This document shows, piece by piece, positions 50,486-59,003 of a DNA stretch of 64,000 bases (position 1 is the first letter of the stretch; each line of letters opens with the position of its first letter). Under the pieces are notes generated by a model. It searched no databases, was not told the origin of the DNA, and saw only the letters and a list, made by a program, of their open reading frames with translations. A program made the position numbers and the translations under genes. The DNA comes from RGIG1993 sp964564225 (GTDB taxonomy: Bacteria; Bacillota; Clostridia; Oscillospirales; CAG-272): positions 62,001 through 126,000 of the forward strand of contig CAZMAF010000001.1 in assembly GCA_964564225.1 (NCBI GenBank), given 5' to 3'.

Positions 50486-53400
50486 TTACGACCTCTTCTG
50501 CGTAAAAGGCTGTCTACGCTCTTTTCCTACCAATCGCACGTTACCAAGCACATCGACCTCGTATTTTTCAATTCTCAATGTCGTTTTACCGATAGTGCGA
50601 TGTGTATACGTTCCGTCGTGCGTTATTCCTCTGAGAACGGCAACCGAAATATCCAGTCCCTTATTATAGAGGAACACACCGTCGCCCCCACTTAATGTCT
50701 TCGTCTTAGGCAGCGTACTGCCTGCTTTTTCTAGCTTTCCATCAAGTGAAAGTGAAAAATCTTTTTTAAAATACACCTTTATAAGATCATTGGGATATAA
50801 TGAAAATTGAAAATCAGAATCTCTCATTTGTTTCCAGATTTTCTTATCATTCTTGTCTTTAGCCGCTGTCGGCGCCATACTCGGCAATTCCGCCTTAACC
50901 GTATCATGAACGTAGATCGGCACAAAATAATAACCATCATCCTCAACGTAAAATACGTCAATACGGATCATATCGCCATTCGCGGCAATACCCGTACCCC
51001 CATGCACGTCAACGAACGAAGAAATACGCTCTCGAATCTTGACCGAGGTCACAAGCGTACCCTCGCCGCCTTTCTTAGAGGGCTTATACACAGGCTTTGC
51101 AAAAGCCTGTGACGCATCCCCGTTATGCTCAATCAAGCGGTCTGCAAGAATAGCATACAATACGGGATCGGAATCGTTATAATATCCCTCGATCTGTCCG
51201 CTTTTCCACTTCAATTTCGTCAAAGGAACCTTGGAAACAAGATATCCGTCATCCTTGAGCTTTCCACTGTAAACCGTTGCCTTATTAGCAGCTCCCTTGA
51301 TCTTATGACGGCACATACGCGATACAAAAGGCGCCGTCACACTTTCTAAATCGACCTCTGCATAATTCGGAAAATTCTTATCATTCAACTGCTTACGTAC
51401 TGCCGCATCATCCTGACACAGACGAATCGTCAATTCATCAAGAAACCACGGCCACGGTCTTGGAAATTTAACAATAACGTCATTCGACTTCTCAATAACC
51501 TCACCCGTAATCGCATCCACAAGATACTCCTCCGCATATTGCGTTTCTTCATACCGAGCATGACGATTGATCTCGTTAATCATACCTTGTGAAATACAAC
51601 CAATAACAGTTGCATCAAGCGCATGATGCAAATCGCCGTCAGCACGCACCTTACGAACACCCCATCTTGCACGTACAACCGCAGTAATCATACCGTTCAC
51701 GGCATATACGTGACGCTTTTTACCGCTGCTGAACGGAGAAAATGCAAGATAGTCGTTAATATATCCATACAAAAACCGTGAAAGATACTGTGTATCTTGT
51801 AAATTACGCGCTTTCCATTCCGACTCATTCGAAATCTTTTCCTTCAAAAGCAAAGCTTTTTTATTTGCTTTTAACCGACTTGTTTTAACCCAGACTATGA
51901 AATCATCACGCTTTTGACCGGTCAGATATTGAAGCGGTAAACGGTTTGACTTATTACGATTTTCCGCCGTTCTGACCAAAACCTTATTCACCATTCTATC
52001 GTCAAAACATTGGCTATACGGAACGATATGATCAACTTCAACCAATCGGTGATCCATAAGCTCCTCAAAGGATATATTTGTCAAAGAATACGCGCAAACC
52101 TTACCCTGTTCATTCCAAAGCTTATACTTAACAAGATCAAATCCGGTGGGCTGTTTTACACCAAGCCCACGAAGTTCATCCATCATCCGCTCATTTTGTG
52201 CCGCATTTTCCTTCTGCAATTTTTCAATCTTATTGCGTTCCTCAAAGGTCTTGGAAAGCTCCCTTGCAAGCTCGATATTCAGATATACAGGACTTTCCTC
52301 ACCCATAAAACGAATAATCGCATTCAAGACTTTGATCGTCTGCGACACCGCACGCTTAACAACAGGGTTCGTAATCGCTGTACTCGTAGCATCAAGCCCG
52401 GGAAGGTATTTAAACTTTTCCGTGTTTTCCGCCTTAAAAGCATACCCTGCCGCCTCGCAAGCCTTATCATAAGTAAGTCCTTTTTCAAGATGAGGAATAA
52501 TTTTCCGAAGCGCCTTCAAGGATAAATGTCCGTTTTTCGCCTTATTATCGAGAGTCAGCACACGATCGATAATTTCCTGCGAAAAATCCGCTTTAAGAAG
52601 CTGCTTGGTAATTTCTTCATCCGAATAATTCTTCGAAAACACCATACCGATCACGTCAAGTTGCTCGTGAGAAACGAATACAAATAGATCATCCCCAAGC
52701 GCAGCCTTCACTTTGTGATAAAATTCAAGATCGTTAAGCTTTGACTTGTCCTCTGCCTTTTTAACGTCCTCACCCTTCACATACGTAATACCTCTAAAAA
52801 GCGCATCGTCGCTCAACTGCAAAAGCTTTCTGATTTGTAAATAACTCAACGTTTTCTTTTTATGACATTCATCAACGATCAAACGGCGCTCTTCATCCGC
52901 CAATGAACGCACGTCCCCGTTTTCGATAATACGAATATGATTAACATGCTGCCACAAATTGAAAATCTGAAATGAATACGTCGCCTTCGCCGCGCGAGGC
53001 TCGTCCTTTTCAAAGGTACAATTCCCGCGCATTCTGTCTACCTGATTGCCAGCGTACGGACCGCAAGCGGGTCCGTCTGCAAACGAACGCTGTCTTAATA
53101 AAATCTCACAGTATAACGCCTCGTTTTCTTCAGTAGCAAACAAATGTCCGTATTCCCGCTGCTTACCGAAAATCAAATGCACCTCATCTTCAATCGAAGC
53201 ACGGTCGACCGTACAGTCAAACTGCCCCGCCCGATTTCGCCTCTGCTCCAAATGATAAAACATCTCGCCAACCGTGCGATAACCTTTTTTGGCACAAAGC
53301 TCACGGTTTTTGGCAACCGCGCTCAACATTTGCGAGCCTTCAGTATCTTTTTTATCCTCTGCCTTACGATTGGATTTAAAACCTCTTCTTTGCGCTAAAT

Positions 53401-53770
53401 GAATCAATACACGCGCAAATTCTTCATCTGTCAGACGCTCATCAAGCGCCTTCACACGAAGCCCGTACACGTCGGAAAGTTCCTTTCCGTCATATAAAGT
53501 ATCAAGCGCATCTTGAGTTAAAAGCCCGGAAGAACAAATCAAATTACGAATACGCTCTTTTCTGTGTCTTCTGCGGCGAACCGTTCTTCTGGCACAACGG
53601 AAAACTCTGCGCTCTTCTGCAAGTGGATCTCCCGTTTTCGGCAACTCTGCCTTTTCAAAAATACGGGAACCAAGCTTGATAATACGACAAGGATTATCAT
53701 TTCCGTCAAGCTCCAATACCGAATATCCAACCGATGCAATTCCAACGTCCAGACCGATAGCATATTTCAT
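50486..53770 (-). CDS. cas9: CRISPR-associated nuclease Cas9, subtype II-C
   Basis: 1094 residues, a compact Cas9. RuvC-I is YAIGLDVGIASVGYSVLELD (Asp8). The arginine-rich bridge helix is RCARRTVRRRRHRKERIRNL. RuvC-II is YLNIELARELSKTF (Glu about 500). The HNH core is VEVDHIVPYSQCFDD (His about 581) with N in AENRNKSNRLP. RuvC-III is LHHALDATVIG (His about 716, Asp about 719). All catalytic residues are present, so it should be an active RNA-guided nuclease. The start at 53770 has GGAGG upstream. Order cas9-cas1-cas2 without a fourth gene defines II-C. Confidence 0.97.
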   Translation of the reverse strand: MKYAIGLDVGIASVGYSVLELDGNDNPCRIIKLGSRIFEKAELPKTGDPLAEERRVFRCARRTVRRRRHRKERIRNLICSSGLLTQDALDTLYDGKELSDVYGLRVKALDERLTDEEFARVLIHLAQRRGFKSNRKAEDKKDTEGSQMLSAVAKNRELCAKKGYRTVGEMFYHLEQRRNRAGQFDCTVDRASIEDEVHLIFGKQREYGHLFATEENEALYCEILLRQRSFADGPACGPYAGNQVDRMRGNCTFEKDEPRAAKATYSFQIFNLWQHVNHIRIIENGDVRSLADEERRLIVDECHKKKTLSYLQIRKLLQLSDDALFRGITYVKGEDVKKAEDKSKLNDLEFYHKVKAALGDDLFVFVSHEQLDVIGMVFSKNYSDEEITKQLLKADFSQEIIDRVLTLDNKAKNGHLSLKALRKIIPHLEKGLTYDKACEAAGYAFKAENTEKFKYLPGLDATSTAITNPVVKRAVSQTIKVLNAIIRFMGEESPVYLNIELARELSKTFEERNKIEKLQKENAAQNERMMDELRGLGVKQPTGFDLVKYKLWNEQGKVCAYSLTNISFEELMDHRLVEVDHIVPYSQCFDDRMVNKVLVRTAENRNKSNRLPLQYLTGQKRDDFIVWVKTSRLKANKKALLLKEKISNESEWKARNLQDTQYLSRFLYGYINDYLAFSPFSSGKKRHVYAVNGMITAVVRARWGVRKVRADGDLHHALDATVIGCISQGMINEINRHARYEETQYAEEYLVDAITGEVIEKSNDVIVKFPRPWPWFLDELTIRLCQDDAAVRKQLNDKNFPNYAEVDLESVTAPFVSRMCRHKIKGAANKATVYSGKLKDDGYLVSKVPLTKLKWKSGQIEGYYNDSDPVLYAILADRLIEHNGDASQAFAKPVYKPSKKGGEGTLVTSVKIRERISSFVDVHGGTGIAANGDMIRIDVFYVEDDGYYFVPIYVHDTVKAELPSMAPTAAKDKNDKKIWKQMRDSDFQFSLYPNDLIKVYFKKDFSLSLDGKLEKAGSTLPKTKTLSGGDGVFLYNKGLDISVAVLRGITHDGTYTHRTIGKTTLRIEKYEVDVLGNVRLVGKERRQPFTQKRS

Positions 53771-53806
53771 ATTTTAACAACCTCCAAATCAATTGGTATC
53801 TATTGT

Positions 53807-53835
53807 ATTTTAACAAATATTAACGCATAAATCAA
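53807..53835 (-). promoter_or_regulatory. Promoter of the cas9-cas1-cas2 operon
   Basis: Minus-strand TTGATT (53835-53830) and TAAAAT (53812-53807), 17-base spacer. Confidence 0.7.
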
Positions 53836-53895
53836 TATATTTTTTTCTTTTTATGAATAAAAAAGAAAAAATTTTACCTCTTATCTAAATTTATA

Positions 53896-53924
53896 TTGCA
53901 TTTTCAATCCGGGTATGCTATAAT
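53896..53924 (+). promoter_or_regulatory. Promoter of mgtE
   Basis: TTGCAT 53896-53901 and TATAAT 53919-53924, 17-base spacer. The leader is only about 25 bases, leaving no room for a magnesium riboswitch. Confidence 0.75.
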
Positions 53925-53955
53925 AATTTCATTCTAAAAAATCGGAGGTGACGAT

Positions 53956-55338
53956 ATGATCCTTTCTCCGGAAAATGTAATGATGCATATCGAAGCGAAA
54001 CAGTATTCTATATTGCGCACAGCGCTCAGTGAAGAAAATCCATTTGATATTGCCGCACTTTTATCTGAACTATCACCCGAAGCCGTATTGCTCGTATTCC
54101 GCATACTTTCGAAGGACGTTGCCGCCGAAACCTTCGTCGAAATGGATAGCGACAGTCAGGAGCTTCTCATACACTCTTTTAACGATAGCGAGCTTCGCTA
54201 TCTCACCGACGAACTTTTTTATGACGATATCGTAGACTTGATCGAAGAATTACCCGCAGGTCTTGTTACAAGAATTTTAGCAAACGCAACTCCCGAAACC
54301 CGCTCTGCGATCAATCATCTGCTCAAATACTCATCCGATTCCGCAGGTGGCATGATGACGCTCGAATACGTCAAACTAAAACCCGCAATGACGGTCGAAG
54401 AAGCATTTGACACAATAAAACGCACCGGCATCGATAAGGAAACGATCTACACCTGCTACGTCACAGGACCTGCCAAGCATCTGCTCGGTGTCGTCACCGT
54501 CAAGGATATGCTGCTCGCCCCTTCCTATTCCACAATGGAAGACATTATGGAAACCAATATCATCTCGGTTTCTACGCAAGACGACAAAGAATCGGTTGCC
54601 AATCTCTTTGTCGACTACGGATTTCTCGCCCTGCCCGTCGTGGATACAGAAAACCGCCTCGTCGGTATCGTTACCGTCGATGATGCCATGGAAGTCATCT
54701 CCGAAGAAAGCGAAGAAGATATTCAGATCATGGCGGCAATCACACCATCCGATACGCCCTATCTTAAAACCTCAGTCTTTTCCATCTGGAAATCGCGTAT
54801 CCCGTGGCTTCTGCTTCTGATGATTTCCTCCACCTTTACAAGCCTTATCATCAGCTCATTTGAAGATGCGCTCGCCGCCTCAATGGCGCTCACCGCCTTT
54901 ATTCCCATGCTGATGGGTACGGGAGGCAATTCAGGCTCTCAGGCATCCGTTACCGTCATCCGCGCCCTCTCGCTCGACGAGATCAGTTTCAAGGACCTGT
55001 TCCGGGTCATTTGGAAAGAAACATGTGTCGGCTTCTTCTGTGCCATCACGCTCGCAGTCGCAAGCTTTATCAAGATCGTCTTGATTGATATTATGCTCCT
55101 GCCCAATAGTCCGATGACACTCTCCGCCGAGGGCATTCTCATTACCTCCGTCGTGTGTATCGCGCTCGCCGTCACAGTGCTTTGTGCTAAATTCATCGGC
55201 GCAATCCTTCCGCTCGTCGCTAAAAAGGTCGGCTTCGACCCCGCCGTTATGGCAAGCCCTTTTATCACAACCATCGTCGATGCCCTTTCCCTGCTCGTCT
55301 ACTTCTTCTTTGCACAAGCTTTAATTCCCGGACTCTGA
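53956..55338 (+). CDS. mgtE: Magnesium transporter MgtE
   Basis: 460 residues: an N-terminal helical superhelix domain (about 1-130), two CBS domains (about 135-255, ending VGIVTVDDAMEVI) and five membrane helices with the selectivity region MLMGTGGNSGSQASVTVIRALS. It is a homodimeric Mg2+ channel gated by Mg2+ binding to the cytosolic domains. GGAGGTG precedes the start. It stands alone and ends at a hairpin. Confidence 0.95.
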   Translation: MILSPENVMMHIEAKQYSILRTALSEENPFDIAALLSELSPEAVLLVFRILSKDVAAETFVEMDSDSQELLIHSFNDSELRYLTDELFYDDIVDLIEELPAGLVTRILANATPETRSAINHLLKYSSDSAGGMMTLEYVKLKPAMTVEEAFDTIKRTGIDKETIYTCYVTGPAKHLLGVVTVKDMLLAPSYSTMEDIMETNIISVSTQDDKESVANLFVDYGFLALPVVDTENRLVGIVTVDDAMEVISEESEEDIQIMAAITPSDTPYLKTSVFSIWKSRIPWLLLLMISSTFTSLIISSFEDALAASMALTAFIPMLMGTGGNSGSQASVTVIRALSLDEISFKDLFRVIWKETCVGFFCAITLAVASFIKIVLIDIMLLPNSPMTLSAEGILITSVVCIALAVTVLCAKFIGAILPLVAKKVGFDPAVMASPFITTIVDALSLLVYFFFAQALIPGL

Positions 55339-55357
55339 TACCAAAAACTTCACACCC

Positions 55358-55390
55358 AAAAGGAGCTTTTCCGTCAGCGAAGCTCCTTTT
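55358..55390 (+). terminator. Intrinsic terminator of mgtE
   Basis: AAAAGGAGCTT (55358-55368) and AAGCTCCTTTT (55380-55390). Confidence 0.8.
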
Positions 55391-55433
55391 CAATTTAGTA
55401 GAATATCCTCAAAAAACCTTCAATTTTAACTTA

Positions 55434-55617
55434 ATTGCCATAAAAAACAAATCCGTGGCAATAGTATAATAGAGGCAATAATCGAAAACGTCAAACATCC
55501 TGTAACATACCGACCGTACAAAAAACTATCATTTTTTATTGAACGAACCATCGAGATGTTGACTCGTCAACTTTTTTCTTAAAATCTATTGACAATTTCC
55601 GGAAAATCCTGTATAAT
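55434..55617 (+). promoter_or_regulatory. Promoter region of the second acyl ligase with two dyads
   Basis: TTGACA 55589-55594 and TATAAT 55612-55617 (17-base spacer) form the promoter. Upstream lie ATTGCCA (55434-55440) / TGGCAAT (55456-55462) and the compact palindrome GTTGACTCGTCAAC (55558-55571), which ends 17 bases before the -35 and is a candidate operator. No gene lies in this 260-base gap. Confidence 0.65.
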
Positions 55618-55657
55618 AAAGAAAACTATCCCAACCACACCAAGAAAGGTACGGATT

Positions 55658-57355
55658 ATGAAATATAAAAGTAATAAGGTTTATGAGATCCGCGACGTTC
55701 ACTCGATCCGAGATATCTTTGAATCGGCGTGCGAACTCTATCCCGACAATATTGCTTTTTTGAGAAAAAGCAATGATATAATTGAAGAAATCACCTATGC
55801 ACGCACACACAACGAAACCGTTGCACTTGCCACCTACCTGAACGACATCGGCCTTTCCGGAAAAAAAATCGCCGTTATCGGTCAGAACTCGTACGAATGG
55901 TCAATCACCTATCTCGCAGTCACCTGCGGCGTCGGTATCATCGTTCCCTTAGATAAGGAATTAAAACCTGACGAGATCACATATCTCTCGAGCGATTCCG
56001 GCATTGCAGCCATCGTCTATTCAGAAGAAGTAACCGAAAAACTTAACGGCATCGCCCCCTCGGTGCTTCGTCTGCCGATGAGTCAATTCCGTGAATACTG
56101 TGCGAAAGGCAGTGAGTTACTTGAAAACGGCGATACTACCTACCGCGATTACACCTTTGATCCTGATGCGATGAGCGTTCTCATCTACACTTCCGGCACA
56201 ACGGGGCTCGCCAAAGGCGTTATGCTCAGTCAGACAAACATTGCCTTTGATGTGCATAGCACCCTGCTCCGCATCCGCGTATACGAAAACGACCGCACAC
56301 TTTCTATTCTTCCCCTCCACCACACATATCAGTGCATGGCAGGATTTCTCGTCTTCATCTACTCGGGCGCGAGCATCGCTTTCATCGAAACAATCCGCCA
56401 TCTCCAGCAGGATATGCTCACCTATCAGCCCACTGTCTTCATCGCTGTCCCCCTCGTTCTCGAATCTTTCCTGAAAGCCATTCAGAAAAAATATTCAAAA
56501 ATTTTTGCAGGTAATGCCGTTTTCACAACGCAAAAAGCCATTTCCTCGCTCTTTAAGCTTGCGCCTTCCGTATCAAAAGGCATCTTTACTTCGGTCAACA
56601 AGGCGCTCGGCGGCAAGATGCGCGCCATTCTCTGCGGTGCTGCCGCCCTTTCCCCCGAGATTTACCGTGCCTACGAAGCTTTCGGTCTTCGCGTATTCAT
56701 TGGCTACGGTCTTACAGAAACCTCCCCCGTGTCTCTCGTTCACAACGACTTTTACACCTCGCCAAACGACGTCGGTTATCCCATTGAAGGCGTACAGGCA
56801 ATGCTCGTCAACGTTAACGAAGAAGGCGTCGGTGAGCTGATCCTCAAAGGAAAAAACGTAATGCTCGGCTACTACAACAATCCCATCGAAACTGCAAAAG
56901 TCTTAAAAGACGGCTGGTTCTATACAGGTGACCTTGCCCGCATGAATAAAAACGGCAGCTTTTCAATCACAGGCAGAACCAAGAGTATGATCGTTATTCA
57001 AAGCGGCAAAAAAATCTTTCCCGAGGAACTTGAATACGACCTTGAAAAAAGTCCCTTGATCAAAGAAGCTCTCGTCTTTGGCCATGACGAAGAAGACGGC
57101 ACAACGCAGGTTGCCGCCTCGATCTATCCCGATTACGAAAAGATCGAGCTGGAAATGGGCAAACAACACCCGCCAAAAGACAGTGACGAATACAAACAAC
57201 AGGTACTTGATATTATCAGTAAGATCGTGCGCGACGTCAACCGCCGCGTTCCGCATTATAAGTGCATCCGCAAGATCATTATCAAGAAAAACGAATTTGA
57301 AAAAACCTCAACCCGTAAAATCAAACGCATCCCCTCAAATTACCGCGAGGACTGA
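55658..57355 (+). CDS. AMP-forming long-chain acyl-CoA ligase (FadD-like), paralogue
   Basis: 565 residues: YTSGTTGLAKGVMLSQ (P-loop), LPLHHTYQCMAG, GYGLTETSPVS, TGDLARMNKNGSFSITGRTKSMIVIQSGKKIFPEELE, ending FEKTSTRKIKRIPSN. Closely related in layout to the ligase at 12824-14524, but without an adjacent ACP gene. It activates a fatty acid, probably at the membrane. The open frame extends to 55589 but that is inside the promoter; AAGAAAGG before 55658 sets the start. The next gene is a small membrane protein. Confidence 0.87.
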   Translation: MKYKSNKVYEIRDVHSIRDIFESACELYPDNIAFLRKSNDIIEEITYARTHNETVALATYLNDIGLSGKKIAVIGQNSYEWSITYLAVTCGVGIIVPLDKELKPDEITYLSSDSGIAAIVYSEEVTEKLNGIAPSVLRLPMSQFREYCAKGSELLENGDTTYRDYTFDPDAMSVLIYTSGTTGLAKGVMLSQTNIAFDVHSTLLRIRVYENDRTLSILPLHHTYQCMAGFLVFIYSGASIAFIETIRHLQQDMLTYQPTVFIAVPLVLESFLKAIQKKYSKIFAGNAVFTTQKAISSLFKLAPSVSKGIFTSVNKALGGKMRAILCGAAALSPEIYRAYEAFGLRVFIGYGLTETSPVSLVHNDFYTSPNDVGYPIEGVQAMLVNVNEEGVGELILKGKNVMLGYYNNPIETAKVLKDGWFYTGDLARMNKNGSFSITGRTKSMIVIQSGKKIFPEELEYDLEKSPLIKEALVFGHDEEDGTTQVAASIYPDYEKIELEMGKQHPPKDSDEYKQQVLDIISKIVRDVNRRVPHYKCIRKIIIKKNEFEKTSTRKIKRIPSNYRED

Positions 57356-57379
57356 TTCAAATAACGAAAGGATACCGCT

Positions 57380-57646
57380 ATGAACGATAAACACCTTCAC
57401 AAATTAAAAAATCTCGTGATGATCACCACAGGAACGATCGTATCTCTTGCCGGAATCGCATATATTGCCGTACAGTACAGCAAGCTTCTTACAACAATCT
57501 TTCTGAAAAACGAAGACGAAGACGATACCCTCCGCTATGACGAACGTCTGAATTCCCGCTTCCGTCAGGTAGAAAACGAAGAAGGAACGCCCCCTGACCT
57601 CCTTGATGACGACGATCTTTCAATTGAAATCGAAGATGCGGAATAA
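57380..57646 (+). CDS. Small single-pass membrane protein
   Basis: 88 residues: short basic start, one hydrophobic helix (about 10-38: LVMITTGTIVSLAGIAYIAVQYSKLLTTIFL), then a highly acidic tail (NEDEDDTLRYDERL, DLLDDDDLSIEIEDAE). No family recognised. It lies 24 bases after the acyl ligase with GAAAGG before the ATG, so it is probably co-transcribed and might anchor or modulate the ligase. Confidence 0.7.
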   Translation: MNDKHLHKLKNLVMITTGTIVSLAGIAYIAVQYSKLLTTIFLKNEDEDDTLRYDERLNSRFRQVENEEGTPPDLLDDDDLSIEIEDAE

Positions 57647-57723
57647 TTACACCGAATTATCTGACAGTAACAGCCGCATATCAACCGCGCTTGCCACTAT
57701 ATAACAAAGATTTCCGAGAATAT

Positions 57724-57772
57724 CATGTAACGAAAAGCTCCCTTGCTTAGCAAGGGAGCTTTTCGTTACATG
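57724..57772. terminator. Long bidirectional terminator
   Basis: CATGTAACGAAAAGCTCCC and its perfect inverse, a 23-base stem with a TTA loop, between the ligase operon and the convergent zinc-ribbon/SPFH operon. Confidence 0.85.
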
Positions 57773-57821
57773 AATTATCAATATTGATATGGAATTGTCA
57801 AACCTTTCTCAAAAAACAATA

Positions 57822-58988
57822 TCAACCGATTCCAATGAACAAAGAAGGATTTCCGTCTGTCAAAAGAACCAAAAGCGCAAGCAATGCTGTCAATCCAAGC
57901 CCCAGGAGTACCGCAAAAAAGACCCGCCAAGGCGAGATCGGCGCTCTGCCGCCCACTCTGCCCGTCTGTCCGTTTACCATAAAATAATACGCTTTATTAC
58001 GATACGTAAAATGCGACATCCACACAGGAAGCATCAGATATTTATACGAAATATCCCGATATCGTGTATGCACCGTCAGGTCGGCAACACGGTCGGCGCG
58101 ATGTCGACGTCTTATCTCGGACGAAATTGAACTTTGAAGCATCGTCGAAATTCCCGAGCGAGCTCCCGCCCACGCATCTTCAAGTCCCACCGAATACCGC
58201 TCTGCCGCAAAACCGGAAAGATATTCCGGCTTATATACGATACTGCTTTCGGTATCGAAAGGCTCGATTTTTGAAAGAAGTCCCGCATTATGCCGTGTTG
58301 TACCTTTGATCAGGAAATCATTAAAAAACTCCGAATAATGACCGTTCGTATGATACCATCTGACGTAGGTTTCGGTACGGCGGTTTTTACCGCTCCCCAC
58401 TGTTCTCGTATGAACGATACCGTAACGCGCCGAGTAACGCGACTCGGTCATTGCATCAAATGTCCAATACGGCAAATAAATACCGTTCAGGATAACACGC
58501 CCCGCATCCTTTTTTATACGCGACGGACAAAATAAACGGCGCTTGATCCACAGTCGGAAATTATCCTCGGCACGCTTTGAATCTACTGAAAAAGGGCAAA
58601 TACCGCCCGGCGCAAGCGTATTGTCATCAGCCGCCTCCATGATCTGATTAGAGCCGCAATACTGACAAACACCCGCTGTTTCCAAGGCATCATAAAGGGT
58701 TTCAGCAGCGCAGTTCTTACAAATAACAACCTTTTTGGCAACGCCCCAGTCACAGCTGCCGCGTACGAGCGCCTCGTCAAAAGAAAGCTCCTCGCAAAGA
58801 TCGGCCACACTTTCGTCCTCAATGGAAACCGTGGTTTCACAGTAAGGGCAGTAAAGACAGTTCGTCTTTGGATCAAAAACCATGGTTGCATCACAGGCAG
58901 GACACTTTTTATCGGTTTTATCGAGCGTTAAAGCAATCGAAGTCTCTTCGAAACCTTCATTTTCCCGAGAATTGAAATCTGTCTTCAT
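57822..58988 (-). CDS. Zinc-ribbon membrane protein (YdjG-like)
   Basis: 388 residues. Two zinc ribbons at the N-terminus (CPACDATMVFDPKTNCLYCPYC at about 29-50; CKNCAAETLYDALETAGVCQYC at about 90-111). A long beta-rich soluble domain follows (ILNGIYLPYWTFDAMTESRYSARYG), ending in one or two membrane helices (about 350-378: VFFAVLLGLGLTALLALLVLL). It resembles TFIIB-ribbon proteins such as Bacillus YdjG, which works with YdjH and the SPFH protein YdjI at the membrane. Last gene of the operon, 15 bases after the SPFH gene. Confidence 0.75.
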   Translation of the reverse strand: MKTDFNSRENEGFEETSIALTLDKTDKKCPACDATMVFDPKTNCLYCPYCETTVSIEDESVADLCEELSFDEALVRGSCDWGVAKKVVICKNCAAETLYDALETAGVCQYCGSNQIMEAADDNTLAPGGICPFSVDSKRAEDNFRLWIKRRLFCPSRIKKDAGRVILNGIYLPYWTFDAMTESRYSARYGIVHTRTVGSGKNRRTETYVRWYHTNGHYSEFFNDFLIKGTTRHNAGLLSKIEPFDTESSIVYKPEYLSGFAAERYSVGLEDAWAGARSGISTMLQSSISSEIRRRHRADRVADLTVHTRYRDISYKYLMLPVWMSHFTYRNKAYYFMVNGQTGRVGGRAPISPWRVFFAVLLGLGLTALLALLVLLTDGNPSLFIGIG

Positions 58989-59003
58989 TCCCTACCCCCG
59001 ATG

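Noticed and set aside
53925..53955. M-box magnesium riboswitch before mgtE
   Set aside because: The promoter lies about 30 bases from the start codon, leaving no room for one.
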